A DNA stretch of 40,791 nt from Halieaceae bacterium (GTDB taxonomy: Bacteria > Pseudomonadota > Gammaproteobacteria > Pseudomonadales > Halieaceae), in assembly GCA_028282105.1 (NCBI GenBank), contig JANQIO010000211.1, positions 1 to 40,791 on the forward strand. Direction: 5' to 3'. The notes below the pieces were generated by a model, which was not told the DNA's origin, ran no database searches, and worked only from the letters and a program-made list of their open reading frames with translations. The translations under genes were made by a program, and so were the position numbers. This document shows, piece by piece, positions 6,751-17,049 of the stretch (within the stretch, counting starts at the first letter, position 1; the number at the start of each line of letters is the position of its first letter).

Positions 6751-9378
6751 ATGCGCGACGCACAACCCAACGCCATTTACCTTAAGGACTACCAGCCACC
6801 GGCTTACCTGATCGATGAAACGCGGCTCGATTTCCAGCTCGGCGAAGAGGAAACCCTGGTGGACGCGCGGCTCAAGCTGCGCCGCAATCCCGACGCTGCG
6901 GCTGGTGGCGTGCTGGAGCTGGACGGTGCTGAACTGGAGCTGCTGGACATCGAAATCGATGGCGAGGCGCTGGCGCCGGACGCCTATACGCTCACCGACG
7001 AGAAGCTGCACCTGCTGGCGCCGCCGGAGCAGTTCGAGCTGCGCTGCCGGACTCGTATCGCCCCGCAGAACAACACCTCCCTGGAGGGCCTGTACAAGTC
7101 CCGCACCATGTTCTGCACCCAGTGTGAGGCCGAGGGCTTTCGCAAAATTACCTACTACCTGGATCGCCCGGATGTCATGAGTGTGTTTACCGTGCGGGTA
7201 GAGGCGGATGCCCAGCGCTATCCGGTGCTGCTCAGCAATGGCAATCTGGTCGACAGCGGCGGCGACGGCGCCCGCCACTGGACCCTCTGGAACGACCCCT
7301 TTCCCAAGCCTTCCTATCTGTTCGCCCTGGTGGCCGGTGAGTTGGACAAGGTCAGCGACAGCTTCGTCACAGCCGGCGGCCGCGAAGTCGCCCTGCACAT
7401 TTTTGTGGAGGCCAAGGACCTGGACAAGTGCGACCACGCCATGCGCTCCCTCAAGCAGTCCATGCGCTGGGACGAGGAGGTGTTTGGCCGCGAGTACGAC
7501 CTGGACGTGTTCAACATCGTCGCGGTAGATGACTTCAACATGGGGGCGATGGAAAACAAGAGCCTCAATATCTTCAACACCTCCTGCGTGCTCGCCCACC
7601 CGGACACCACCACAGACCAGGCCTTCCAACGCGTGGAAGCGGTGGTGGCCCACGAGTATTTTCACAATTGGTCCGGCAACCGGGTGACCTGCCGGGACTG
7701 GTTCCAGCTCAGTCTCAAGGAGGGCTTCACCGTATTTCGCGATGCGGAGTTCTCCGCGGATATGGGCTCGCGGGCGGTCAAACGGGTGGAGGACGCCACG
7801 GTATTACGCAGCATCCAGTTTGCCGAAGATGCCGGGCCCATGGCCCACCCGGTGCGGCCGGACTCCTATATTGAGATATCCAACTTTTACACCGTCACTA
7901 TCTACGAGAAGGGCGCCGAGGTCGTGCGGATGATTCACACCCTGCTCGGTGCGGCGGACTTCCGCCGCGGCTCCGACCTCTATTTCCAGCGCCACGATGG
8001 CCAGGCCGTTACCTGTGAAGACTTCGTGGCCGCCATGGAGGCGGCCAGCGGCCGCGACCTGAGCCAGTTCCGGCGCTGGTACAGCCAGGCGGGCACCCCG
8101 GAGCTTACCGTCAGCGACGCCTGGGATGAGGAAGAGGGCCGCTACACGCTCACCGTCTCACAGCATTGCCCGCCGACACCGGGCCAGTCCGAGAAAGCGC
8201 CGTTCCATATTCCCCTGGAAATGGGCCTGCTGGGAGATGCCGGCAGCTTGCGCCTGCAGCTCGAAGGCGAAGTGGCCGACGCGGAAACGGAAGACAACAC
8301 CACGCGGGTACTGGAGCTGACGGAGGACACGCAGCGCTTTGTCTTTACCGGCCTGCCGGAACGCCCGGTGCCGTCACTGCTGCGCGGCTTTTCAGCGCCG
8401 GTGAAGCTTGCCTATCCCTACACCCGTGAGCAGTTGGCATTCATCATGAGCCGGGATAGCGACGGCTTCAGTCGCTGGGACGCCAGCCAGCAGTTGGCCA
8501 TCCAGGTGATTGAACAAAGCCAGTCGGGACCGGTCGATCCGCTGCTGTTGGATGCTTTTCGCGAGCTGCTGGCCGACGACAGCCTGGATCCGGCAATGGT
8601 CGCAGAGGCCCTGCGCATGCCCAGTGAAAACTACCTTGCTGATCTGGCTGAGGTCGTGGATGTGGAAGCCATCCACCGCGGCCGGCAGACGGTGCGAACC
8701 GAGATCGGCAGCCAGCTCGGCGAGTTGCTGACTACGCGTTATCACGGCCTGGCCTCCGCGCGGGAATACCGGCCGGACTCCGGGCAGCTTGCCGCACGCA
8801 GCCTGCGCAACACCTGCCTGGCCTACCTGGCGCTGGCAGGGGAGGAGGGTGTGGCGCTGGCCATGACCCAGTATCGTGAGGCGAGCAATATGACCGATCG
8901 CCAGGCGGCACTTACCACGGTGGTGAACTGTGGCAGCGACGCCCAGCGCCAGGAGTTGCTGGAAGACTTCTACCAGGCCTACCAGCACGAATCCCTGGTG
9001 GTGAACCAGTGGTTCCAGGTCCAGGCCCTGTGTCCGCAGCCCGGTAACCTGGAGAGGGTGCGAGAGCTTATGGCCCACCCGGCCTTTTCGCTTCGCAACC
9101 CCAACAAGGTGCGCTCACTGGTGGGTGCGTTCTGTTCCGCCAACCCGGTTAACTTCCACCGTGCCGATGGCGCCGGTTACGAGCTGTTGGTGGATGTGGT
9201 AACGGAACTCAATACCGCCAACCCGCAGATTGCAGCGCGCCTGTTGACGCCCCTGACCCGCTGGCGCCGATACGGCGAACGCAGTGAACAGATGCGCCAG
9301 GCCCTGGAGTCGATCAAGGCGCTGCCCGAGCTGTCCAAGGACGTCTACGAGGTGGTCAGCAAGTCCCTGGCGGGCTGA
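6751..9378 (+). CDS. pepN: Aminopeptidase N (M1 family)
   Basis: A cytoplasmic zinc metallo-aminopeptidase of 875 residues that removes N-terminal amino acids from peptides late in protein turnover. The exopeptidase motif GAMEN is at 265-269. The zinc site is HEYFH (301-305), with the third ligand Glu324 eighteen residues later in LSLKEGFTVFRD. The transition-state tyrosine region (TVTIYEKGAEVVRM) follows. Length and spacing match the proteobacterial PepN type closely. The C-terminal half is the helical DUF3458-like region. The gene starts 15 bp after the DUF2797 gene with only a weak ribosome site. A 60-bp gap separates it from gdhB. Confidence 0.97.
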   Translation: MRDAQPNAIYLKDYQPPAYLIDETRLDFQLGEEETLVDARLKLRRNPDAAAGGVLELDGAELELLDIEIDGEALAPDAYTLTDEKLHLLAPPEQFELRCRTRIAPQNNTSLEGLYKSRTMFCTQCEAEGFRKITYYLDRPDVMSVFTVRVEADAQRYPVLLSNGNLVDSGGDGARHWTLWNDPFPKPSYLFALVAGELDKVSDSFVTAGGREVALHIFVEAKDLDKCDHAMRSLKQSMRWDEEVFGREYDLDVFNIVAVDDFNMGAMENKSLNIFNTSCVLAHPDTTTDQAFQRVEAVVAHEYFHNWSGNRVTCRDWFQLSLKEGFTVFRDAEFSADMGSRAVKRVEDATVLRSIQFAEDAGPMAHPVRPDSYIEISNFYTVTIYEKGAEVVRMIHTLLGAADFRRGSDLYFQRHDGQAVTCEDFVAAMEAASGRDLSQFRRWYSQAGTPELTVSDAWDEEEGRYTLTVSQHCPPTPGQSEKAPFHIPLEMGLLGDAGSLRLQLEGEVADAETEDNTTRVLELTEDTQRFVFTGLPERPVPSLLRGFSAPVKLAYPYTREQLAFIMSRDSDGFSRWDASQQLAIQVIEQSQSGPVDPLLLDAFRELLADDSLDPAMVAEALRMPSENYLADLAEVVDVEAIHRGRQTVRTEIGSQLGELLTTRYHGLASAREYRPDSGQLAARSLRNTCLAYLALAGEEGVALAMTQYREASNMTDRQAALTTVVNCGSDAQRQELLEDFYQAYQHESLVVNQWFQVQALCPQPGNLERVRELMAHPAFSLRNPNKVRSLVGAFCSANPVNFHRADGAGYELLVDVVTELNTANPQIAARLLTPLTRWRRYGERSEQMRQALESIKALPELSKDVYEVVSKSLAG

Positions 9379-9438
9379 ACACCGGGGCTCCGATACGGGG
9401 TCTACACTATCCTTAGTCCATTGATCCGGGGGGAATAA

Positions 9439-12400
9439 ATGAGCTGGGACAAGGGCAAGAAAAAGCTGCTGCACGAACTCAAGCAGATGATCGCCAGCCG
9501 GGCGGAACCGGCCCACGCGGTGGCGCTGGATGCGCTGGCCAGGACGTTTTTCCGCAGTTTTCCCGCCGAAGACCTGCGCGATGCGGACGTAGATAATCTC
9601 TACGGCTTCATTTACGGCGCTTTTCGCTCCCTGCAGCAGTGGGACGACAGCGGCTCGCGCGTCAGCATCTTCAGTCCCGATCTCGAGAAACACGGCTGGG
9701 AGAGCAACCACACCGCGGTAGTGATCCTGTCACGGGATATGCCCTTCCTGCTGGACTCCGCCCGCGGTGAGCTCAATCGTCGCAACGCCAATATCCACAA
9801 GCTGCACGGCCAGAATTTCGGCGTGGAGCGGGACGAGGAGGGCCATCTCACCGGTATTCTCAGCGAGCGCGAGGGCCGGGTGGTCAGTCTCATCTACTTC
9901 GAGATAGACCGCAGCACTGATCCAGCGGAAATCGAGGATACCCGCACCGCACTGCTGGAAATCCTCTCGGAAGTGGCCTGCGTGGTGGACGACTTCAGCG
10001 CCATGCGTGAAAAGCTCGCTGAGGTCACGGCCATGGTGGCTGCCGACAGCCAGGCGGACAAGAAACAGCGCAAGGAGCACGAGGCCTTCCTGCGCTGGAT
10101 CGATGACAACCACATGACCATGTTGGGCTACGAATGCCTGGGTGTGCAATACAGCGGCGACCAGCACAATGTGGTGGATATCCAGGACACCCGGCTCGGG
10201 CTGTTGAAGCTGCGCGGTACCAGTGGCCGCCATGATCTGGCCCTGGACCTGGAGGCGGCCAGCCGCGACGGAGGCGATATCCTGGGCCGGCAGATCAGCT
10301 TCTCCAAGTCGCGTATCCGTTCCCGGGTCCACCGTTTCGCCTATCCGGACTACATTGAGATCAACCAGTACGACGAAAGCGGCAAGGTGATCCTGCAGCA
10401 CCGCTTCATGGGCCTGTACACCTTTTCGGTGTACAGCGAGAGCCCCACCCTGATTCCCATGGTGCGGCTCAAGGTGGAGCAGGTGATGGCGATGTCCGGC
10501 CTGGACATGAGCAACCATGAGGGCCGTGAGCTGGCCCGGGTGCTGGAGATGTTCCCGCGGGACGAGCTGTTCCAGGGCACGGTGGAAGAGCTGTATCGCA
10601 TGTCCACTGCGGTTAACCAGCTCCAGGAACGGCGCATGATCCGGTTGTTCGCGCGGCCTGACGTGCATCGCAAGTTCGTCAGCTGCATGGTGTACATGCC
10701 GCGGGACCGCTACACCACGGAAAAGCGCATCGCCATCCAGACCCTGCTACTGGAAACCCTGGGCGGTATCGAATGTGAATTCACTACCTTCTTCACCGAA
10801 TCGGTGCTGGTGCGCATTCACTTTGTGCTGCTGCTGGATCCCGACAAACGCCTGGACTACGACCTGGCGGAGCTGGAGGCGGGCATTATCGAGACTACCC
10901 AGGACTGGGTTGACCGGCTGCGTGACCGGCTGATTGAAGAGTACGGCGAAGAGCACGGCGCCGAGCACGCCGACCGCTTTGGCCCGGGCTTCCCGGCGGG
11001 CTACCGCGACCAGTTCGACCCCCGTGTGGCGGTGATGGACCTGGGGCGAATCCTCTCGGTGTGTGCCGGCCGGCGCCTGGAAATGAGCTTTTACCGCATG
11101 GTGGACGAGGACGACAGCCACCTGCGCTTCCGCCTGTTCCGCCACGGCAAGGCGCTGCCGCTATCCGATGTGCTGCCGATTCTGGAAAACCTGGGGCTGC
11201 GGGTGATCGCCGAGAACCCCTACGAGGTGCGCGACAAGGACGGCGAGGTGTTCTGGATCCAGGACTTCAGCCTGATGTATGCGCTCGGTGGCGCGGTAGA
11301 TATCGACGCGGTGCGCGATGAGTTTACCGATGCTTTCGAGCGTATCTGGTTTGGTGAGGCGGAAAGCGACGCCTTCAATCGCCTGTTGCTTGGCACGCGG
11401 ATGAACTGGCGGGAAATCGCCGTGCTGCGGGCCTACGCCAAGTATCTCAAGCAGATCAACTTCCAGTTCAGCACCGACTACATCGCCGACACCCTGGAGG
11501 AACACCTGCACATTACCGGTGCTATTGTGGAGCTGTTCCTGACCCGCTTCGATCCGGATCTCGAGGGCGACGATGAATGGCGCCAGACCCGGGAAAACGA
11601 AGTCATCAACCGGGTTATCCAGTCGCTGGACCAGGTGCCGAACCTGGGCCAGGACCGCATCATCCGCCAGTACCTGGCGCTGATCCAGGCGACCCTACGC
11701 ACCAACTTTTTCCAGCGCGACGAGGCCGGCAAGCCCCGCAACTACATCTCCCTCAAGATGCAGCCCGGTGACGTGCCCGATATGCCGAAACCGGTGCCGG
11801 CCTACGAGATTTTTGTTTACTCACCCCAGGTGGAAGGGGTGCACCTGCGCGGCGGCAAGGTGGCGCGCGGCGGCCTGCGCTGGTCCGACCGCCACGAGGA
11901 CTTCCGCACCGAGGTGCTGGGCCTGGTGAAGGCCCAGCAGGTCAAGAATGCGGTCATCGTGCCGGTGGGCGCCAAGGGCGGCTTCGTCGCCAAGCGCGCG
12001 ATGCCCAAAGCCAGCCGCGAGGAAATACAGGCCGAGGGTATAGCCTGCTACCAGACTTTTATCCGCGGTCTGCTGGATATCACCGACAATCTGGTGGACG
12101 GCGCTATCCAGCCGCCGCTGCGGGTGATCCGCAAGGACGAGGACGACCCCTACCTGGTGGTGGCGGCCGATAAGGGCACCGCCACCTTCAGTGATATTGC
12201 CAACGCTATCTCGGCGGAGTACGGGCACTGGCTCGGGGATGCCTTTGCGTCCGGCGGCAGCGCCGGCTACGACCACAAGAAGATGGGCATCACGGCGCGG
12301 GGGGCCTGGGTGTCGGTGCAGCGCCATTTTCGTGAGATGGGTATCAACTGCCAGGACACCGAGTTCACGGTGGTGGGTATCGGCGATATGGGCGGCGACG

Positions 12401-14271
12401 TGTTCGGCAATGGCATGCTGTTGTCGGAGACCATCCAGTTGGTGGCGGCATTCAATCACCTGCACATCTTTATCGACCCCAACCCGGACCCGGCGGCGAC
12501 CTTTGCCGAGCGTCAGCGGCTGTTTGCCCTGGAACGCTCGACCTGGGAAGACTTTAGCCGCGAACTGATCTCGGAAGGCGGTGGCGTATTCTCCCGCAGT
12601 GCCAAATCGGTGCCGATCAGTCCGCAGATGCAGGCGCGATTTGGTATAGACGCCCAGACCCTTACGCCCAATGAGCTGATCACGGCCTGTCTCAAGGCGC
12701 CGGTGGATCTACTCTGGAACGGTGGCATTGGCACCTATGTGAAAGCCAGCAGCGAGCAGCACGCGGATGTGGGCGACAAGGCCAACGACGGCCTGCGTGT
12801 CAACGGCTCCGAGCTGCGCTGCCGGGTGGTGGGTGAGGGCGGCAACCTGGGTCTGACGCAATTGGGGCGGGTGGAATACGCCCGCAATGGCGGCCGCTGC
12901 AATAGCGACTTCATCGATAACGCCGGCGGCGTCGACTGCTCTGACCATGAGGTGAATATCAAGATCCTGCTCAACAGCGTGGTTGAGCGGGGCGACCTGA
13001 CCGCCAAGCATCGCAATCGCCTGCTGGAAGACATGACCGACAGCGTGACCGATCTGGTGCTGGAAAATAACTACCGGCAGACCCAGGCCATCAGCCTGGC
13101 GGAGAGCGAATCCGCCCGCCGCATCGGCGAGTACCGGCGCTTTATCCAGCGCCTGGAAGACAATGGCCGCCTGGATCGCGCGCTGGAATTCCTGCCCAGC
13201 GACGAAGAGCTGGTGGAACGCCGCGCTGATGGCCTCGGCCTGACCCGGCCCGAGCTGTCAGTGCTGGTCTCCTATAGCAAGGCCATCCTCAAGGAGCAGC
13301 TCGGCGCCTCTGACGTGCACACCGACAGCTACCTGGCGCGGGCCATGGAAGGCGCCTTTCCGCCGCGAATCCTGGAGGAGTACGGCGAGGAGATTCACGG
13401 CCACGGCCTGCGTCGCGAGATTATCGCCACCCAGATTGCCAACGATATGATCAACCGGGTGGGTGTGAGCTTTGTAGGCCGACTGGTGGTGTCTACCGGA
13501 GCCACCACGCCGGAGGTGGCGCGCGCCTACGTCACTGCGCGGGACATATTCGGCCTGCAGCGCCAGTGGCAGGCCATCGAAGCCCTCGATTACGAGGTCA
13601 ACAGTGAAGTACAGAGCGACATCATGGCCGAACTGGTGCGGCTGATGCGCCGCGCCAGCCGCTGGCTGCTGCGCAACCGGCGCACCCAGCTCGACCCGGC
13701 CCAGGCCATCGCCGAGTTCCAGCCCGGGGTGGAAGAATTGGAATCGGCCCTACCGGGCCTGCTGACGGGCGGCGCCGAAGAGGCGGTGAGGACGCGCTAC
13801 CAGCAGCTCACCGCAGCGAACGTCAGCAGCGAACTGGCGCAGTTCGCAGCGGGCAGCCAATACCTCTATGCCGCCATGGGTATTATCGAGGCGTCGCGGG
13901 GCACTGAGGCCACGGCCATGGAGGTGGCCGAGCTGTACTTCCGCCTCGGTGAGAAGCTGGACCTGGATTGGTTTGCGGCCCAGGTGATGGCCACCAAGGT
14001 GGAAAACGAGTGGCAGGCCCTGGCCCGGGATACCTACCTGGAAGACCTGGAGTGGCAGCAGCGCTCGCTGGCGGTAGGGGCGCTAAAACATATTTGCGAA
14101 AAACGCGATGCCGAGCTCTGTATCGGCCGCTGGATGGAGCAGGAGTCGGTGCTGATCCAGCGCTGGCAGAACATGCTGACCGAGTTGCATGCGGCACCGG
14201 CGCCGGATTTTGCCATGTTTGCCGTGGCAAACCGGGAGTTGCTGGACCTGGCCCAGAGCAGCTTGCACTAG
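9439..14271 (+). CDS. gdhB: NAD-specific glutamate dehydrogenase, large (180-kDa) class
   Basis: Oxidises glutamate to 2-oxoglutarate and ammonia with NAD+, serving catabolism of glutamate and arginine. At 1610 residues it has the length of the large bacterial class found in Pseudomonas. A long N-terminal regulatory region (about 1-700) precedes the catalytic core. The core contains VPVGAKGGFVAKR with Lys846, then the dinucleotide-binding stretch VGIGDMGGDVFGNG (about 979-992). A C-terminal extension of more than 300 residues follows. The start is well supported: GGGGGGAA lies just before ATAAATG. No clear terminator follows the stop; the next gene, rmf, is convergent. Confidence 0.96.
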   Translation: MSWDKGKKKLLHELKQMIASRAEPAHAVALDALARTFFRSFPAEDLRDADVDNLYGFIYGAFRSLQQWDDSGSRVSIFSPDLEKHGWESNHTAVVILSRDMPFLLDSARGELNRRNANIHKLHGQNFGVERDEEGHLTGILSEREGRVVSLIYFEIDRSTDPAEIEDTRTALLEILSEVACVVDDFSAMREKLAEVTAMVAADSQADKKQRKEHEAFLRWIDDNHMTMLGYECLGVQYSGDQHNVVDIQDTRLGLLKLRGTSGRHDLALDLEAASRDGGDILGRQISFSKSRIRSRVHRFAYPDYIEINQYDESGKVILQHRFMGLYTFSVYSESPTLIPMVRLKVEQVMAMSGLDMSNHEGRELARVLEMFPRDELFQGTVEELYRMSTAVNQLQERRMIRLFARPDVHRKFVSCMVYMPRDRYTTEKRIAIQTLLLETLGGIECEFTTFFTESVLVRIHFVLLLDPDKRLDYDLAELEAGIIETTQDWVDRLRDRLIEEYGEEHGAEHADRFGPGFPAGYRDQFDPRVAVMDLGRILSVCAGRRLEMSFYRMVDEDDSHLRFRLFRHGKALPLSDVLPILENLGLRVIAENPYEVRDKDGEVFWIQDFSLMYALGGAVDIDAVRDEFTDAFERIWFGEAESDAFNRLLLGTRMNWREIAVLRAYAKYLKQINFQFSTDYIADTLEEHLHITGAIVELFLTRFDPDLEGDDEWRQTRENEVINRVIQSLDQVPNLGQDRIIRQYLALIQATLRTNFFQRDEAGKPRNYISLKMQPGDVPDMPKPVPAYEIFVYSPQVEGVHLRGGKVARGGLRWSDRHEDFRTEVLGLVKAQQVKNAVIVPVGAKGGFVAKRAMPKASREEIQAEGIACYQTFIRGLLDITDNLVDGAIQPPLRVIRKDEDDPYLVVAADKGTATFSDIANAISAEYGHWLGDAFASGGSAGYDHKKMGITARGAWVSVQRHFREMGINCQDTEFTVVGIGDMGGDVFGNGMLLSETIQLVAAFNHLHIFIDPNPDPAATFAERQRLFALERSTWEDFSRELISEGGGVFSRSAKSVPISPQMQARFGIDAQTLTPNELITACLKAPVDLLWNGGIGTYVKASSEQHADVGDKANDGLRVNGSELRCRVVGEGGNLGLTQLGRVEYARNGGRCNSDFIDNAGGVDCSDHEVNIKILLNSVVERGDLTAKHRNRLLEDMTDSVTDLVLENNYRQTQAISLAESESARRIGEYRRFIQRLEDNGRLDRALEFLPSDEELVERRADGLGLTRPELSVLVSYSKAILKEQLGASDVHTDSYLARAMEGAFPPRILEEYGEEIHGHGLRREIIATQIANDMINRVGVSFVGRLVVSTGATTPEVARAYVTARDIFGLQRQWQAIEALDYEVNSEVQSDIMAELVRLMRRASRWLLRNRRTQLDPAQAIAEFQPGVEELESALPGLLTGGAEEAVRTRYQQLTAANVSSELAQFAAGSQYLYAAMGIIEASRGTEATAMEVAELYFRLGEKLDLDWFAAQVMATKVENEWQALARDTYLEDLEWQQRSLAVGALKHICEKRDAELCIGRWMEQESVLIQRWQNMLTELHAAPAPDFAMFAVANRELLDLAQSSLH

Positions 14272-14293
14272 GGTGGAACCGGCGCCGCTGTTC

Positions 14294-14317
14294 CGGGAGC
14301 TATGCCGGGAGCTATGC
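14294..14317. repeat. Two copies of a 12-bp direct repeat between gdhB and rmf
   Basis: CGGGAGCTATGC occurs twice in tandem (14294-14305 and 14306-14317), with a partial third copy (CAGGAGC). It lies in the 90-bp space between the convergent ends of gdhB and rmf. No role is evident. Confidence 0.7.
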
Positions 14318-14361
14318 CAGGAGCAGATCAGTCTGTGGGGCCGCGGACCCCGGACGACTCC

Positions 14362-14565
14362 TTATTGCTGAAATTCGCGATGTACGCCAGAGACGCCGGT
14401 AAACCCGTCGCGGTTATCGCTGCGGCCTTCGCGCCAGCCGGATAACCAGTATTGTCGTGCCTGTTCGGCATTGTGGGGGCAAGTGTCCATGGATCGCCCG
14501 ACCAGGCCCGCCTGGTATCCCCTGTGGTACGCCCGGTCGTTCATGTCCCTTTTGCGTCGCTTCAT
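14362..14565 (-). CDS. rmf: Ribosome modulation factor
   Basis: A small basic protein of 67 residues that drives formation of inactive 100S ribosome dimers in stationary phase or stress. MKRRKRD starts it, followed by AYHRGYQAGLVGRS, the TCPH region and WLSGWREGRSDNRDGF, which match the RMF family almost throughout. The C-terminal tail GFTGVSGVHR resembles the longer Pseudomonas type rather than the 55-residue E. coli form. I chose the ATG at 14565 over an in-frame ATG 45 bp upstream because homologues begin MKR and an AGGAGGG ribosome site (14577-14583) lies 11 bases before it. It is divergent from rlmKL, as I recall in Pseudomonas. Confidence 0.93.
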   Translation of the reverse strand: MKRRKRDMNDRAYHRGYQAGLVGRSMDTCPHNAEQARQYWLSGWREGRSDNRDGFTGVSGVHREFQQ

Positions 14566-14692
14566 AGTCGCTCGCGCCCTCCTGATCGGTGGTCGATTAC
14601 CCTGTGTCACATCGCCCTAATCTACCCAAAGCGGCCAGCCAGCTTCCAACATTGTTTTGTTATAAACACTCGAGGACTTATATTTCCATAAG

Positions 14693-16867
14693 ATGAAAAC
14701 TCAACCCTGGTTCGCTTCATGCCCCCGCGGCCTCGAATCCCTGCTGCTCGATGAGCTGCGCCAGCTGGGTGCGGACAGCGCCCGCGAAACCGTCGCCGGC
14801 TGCAGCTTTGAGGCGCCGCTGGCCGTGGCCTATCGGGTCGCTCTGTGGAGTCGCCTGGCCAATCGCCTGTCGCTGTCCCTGGGCGACTATCCGCTGGCGG
14901 ACAATGGCGACGTCTACGCTGCGCTGGCTGAATTGTCCTGGGAGGAATGGCTGCCGGGAGGGTTGAGCTTCGTGGTGGATTTCCATGGCGAAAACCGGGC
15001 GATACGCAACACCCAGTTCGGCGCCCAACGGGTCAAGGACGCGATTGTCGATCGCTTCCGTAAACGTGGGCTGGCGCGGCCCTCGGTGGCTCGCAAGGGC
15101 GCCGATGTGCGCTTCCAGGCGCGACTGCATCGCGGCCGGGTGGCGCTGAGCCTCGATTTCGTTGGTGCCAGCCTGCACCAGCGCGGCTATCGGCGTGAAA
15201 CCGGCCGGGCGCCGTTGAAGGAAAACCTGGCGGCAGCCCTGTTGCTGCGCGCGGACTGGCCGGGGATAGCGGCCCGCGGCGGCAGCCTGATTGACCCGCT
15301 GTGTGGTTCCGGCACGCTGTTGATTGAGGCGGCCATGATGGTCGCGGATATTGCGCCGGGCCTCGCCCGCAAGCGCTGGGCTTTCGAAAAGCTACCCCTG
15401 CACAATCCCGACCAGTGGCGCGCCATACTCAGCGATGCCCGCGCTCGCGCCGAGCGCGGCAGAGCCCGGGAGCTGCCGGAAATACGCGGCTACGATGCCA
15501 GCCGGCCGGTGGTGGACAAGGCCCTGGGCAATATTCGCGAAGCGGGCCTTGAGGGTCTGGTGCGGGTGATATGCAAGCCGCTGGCGGCACTGAAGCGGCC
15601 CACCCACAAGCCGCTGACTCACGGGCTGGTGATCTCCAACCCGCCCTACGGTGAGCGCCTGGGCGATGTGGACAGCCTGCGCACGCTGTACCGCGATTGG
15701 GGTGACATCATGTTGCGGGAGTTCGAGGGCTGGTCGGCAGCACTGCTGACCAGCGAAAAGGAACTGGGGATGGCCACCGGGCTGCGCAGCCGCAAGCGTT
15801 ACAGCCTCTACAACGGCTCACTGGCCTGCACGCTGCTACTGTTCGACCTGGAGCCGGGCAGCCGCCTGCAGCCCCGTACGCCAGCGGAGTCCAGGCCCGC
15901 TGCGCCCGGGCATGGAGATATGTTTGCCAATCGCCTGCGCAAGAACCTCAAGCAGGCACGGCGCTGGGCCGAGCGCGAGGGCTATAGCTGCTACCGGGTC
16001 TACGATGCCGATATGCCCGAGTACGCGGTGGCCGTGGATCGCTACGATGGCCGTGTGCATGTATCCGAATACCAGGCGCCCCGTGGGGTGGACCCGGAGG
16101 CAGCGGAGCGGCGCATGGAGGAGATTCGCGCGGTACTGCCGGGCGTCATGGAAGTCCCCGAGAACCAGGTGTATTACAAACTGCGTCAGCGCCAGAAGGG
16201 CCGCAGCCAGTATCAGCGAAACGCCAGTGAAGGCGATGACTTTGAAGTGCGGGAGGGTCAGGCCCGGCTGCTGGTCAACCTGAGCGATTACCTGGACACC
16301 GGCCTGTTCCTCGATCACCGGCCCATGCGCCTGCGGGTGGCGGCGGAGGCGCGCGGCAAGGACGTACTCAATCTGTTCTGTTACACCGGCGCCGTGTCGG
16401 TGCATGCCGGCCTCGGCGGGGCGCGCTCCACCACCAGTGTCGACCTGTCGAATACCTATCTGGACTGGGCGCACCGCAACTTCGAGCTTAATGGGCTCAA
16501 TACTGAGCACCACCGGCTGCTGCGGGCGGACTGCCGAGACTGGCTGGTGCAGTGCAAGGACAGCTACGACCTGATTTTCCTGGACCCGCCGTCGTTCTCC
16601 AATTCCAAGCGGATGGAGGGCGATTTCGACGTGCAACGGGATCACCCGAGTCTGGTGCGAAGCTGTCTGGCCAGGCTGCGGCCCGGCGGGGTGCTGTATT
16701 TTTCCAACAACCTGCGCAGCTTTCGGCTCGACCCGGCGCTGGCGGAAGAGTTCGCGGCCACAGACATTACCGCCGAGACTATCGACTTCGATTTCCGCCG
16801 CCGACCGCGCATACACGCTTGCTGGCAGTTTATTGGAAAGGGCGAAGCCAGCCACGATGCCGCGTAG
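14693..16867 (+). CDS. rlmL: Bifunctional 23S rRNA methyltransferase RlmKL
   Basis: A 724-residue fusion of two SAM-dependent methyltransferases. The N-terminal part (THUMP domain about 45-155, then RlmL catalytic domain) would make m2G2445. The C-terminal RlmK part would make m7G2069 in 23S rRNA (E. coli numbering). Sequence support is NPPYGERLG at 316-324 (first catalytic loop), DPLCGSGTLLIEA as its SAM motif, then LNLFCYTGAVSVHAGLGG and LDPPSFSNSK (Asp631) in the second domain. Length matches the fused gammaproteobacterial form. An AT-rich upstream segment with TATAAA (14661-14666) may hold the promoter, but no good -35 is visible. Confidence 0.96.
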   Translation: MKTQPWFASCPRGLESLLLDELRQLGADSARETVAGCSFEAPLAVAYRVALWSRLANRLSLSLGDYPLADNGDVYAALAELSWEEWLPGGLSFVVDFHGENRAIRNTQFGAQRVKDAIVDRFRKRGLARPSVARKGADVRFQARLHRGRVALSLDFVGASLHQRGYRRETGRAPLKENLAAALLLRADWPGIAARGGSLIDPLCGSGTLLIEAAMMVADIAPGLARKRWAFEKLPLHNPDQWRAILSDARARAERGRARELPEIRGYDASRPVVDKALGNIREAGLEGLVRVICKPLAALKRPTHKPLTHGLVISNPPYGERLGDVDSLRTLYRDWGDIMLREFEGWSAALLTSEKELGMATGLRSRKRYSLYNGSLACTLLLFDLEPGSRLQPRTPAESRPAAPGHGDMFANRLRKNLKQARRWAEREGYSCYRVYDADMPEYAVAVDRYDGRVHVSEYQAPRGVDPEAAERRMEEIRAVLPGVMEVPENQVYYKLRQRQKGRSQYQRNASEGDDFEVREGQARLLVNLSDYLDTGLFLDHRPMRLRVAAEARGKDVLNLFCYTGAVSVHAGLGGARSTTSVDLSNTYLDWAHRNFELNGLNTEHHRLLRADCRDWLVQCKDSYDLIFLDPPSFSNSKRMEGDFDVQRDHPSLVRSCLARLRPGGVLYFSNNLRSFRLDPALAEEFAATDITAETIDFDFRRRPRIHACWQFIGKGEASHDAA

Positions 16868-16920
16868 CGCGAGAGCGCCCACTTACGCCCGGCGTCAAAT
16901 TTTATGCACACAGAGCGCGT

Positions 16921-16943
16921 AAACCCTTTTATTTAAGGGGTTT
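16921..16943 (+). terminator. Possible terminator hairpin after rlmKL
   Basis: AAACCCTTT (16921-16929) can pair with AAGGGGTTT (16935-16943) through 9 bp including one G-U, with a 5-nt loop. It lies 53 bp after the rlmKL stop. The tail after the stem is CCCGATG rather than a T run, so termination is only possible, not strongly supported. Confidence 0.3.
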
Positions 16944-17049
16944 CCCGATGTGCGGCTTCGAAAAACCCTATAAAAAAACGCTAAGTGACTGATTTTAAAT
17001 ATTTACCACTACTTAAAGTGAACTCTAGCTAGTTTTTGGTCGGCCATTT

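Noticed and set aside
6256-7665. 469-codon antisense open frame across the DUF2797 and pepN genes
   Set aside because: It spans two well-supported sense genes and their junction. Long antisense frames are expected at this GC content.
14275-14294. GGAAC/GTTCC hairpin as a gdhB terminator
   Set aside because: It has only five base pairs around a 10-nt loop and no T tract on either strand.
15836-16882. 348-codon antisense open frame within rlmKL
   Set aside because: The sense strand encodes an intact RlmK domain here. The antisense translation shows no domain signature.
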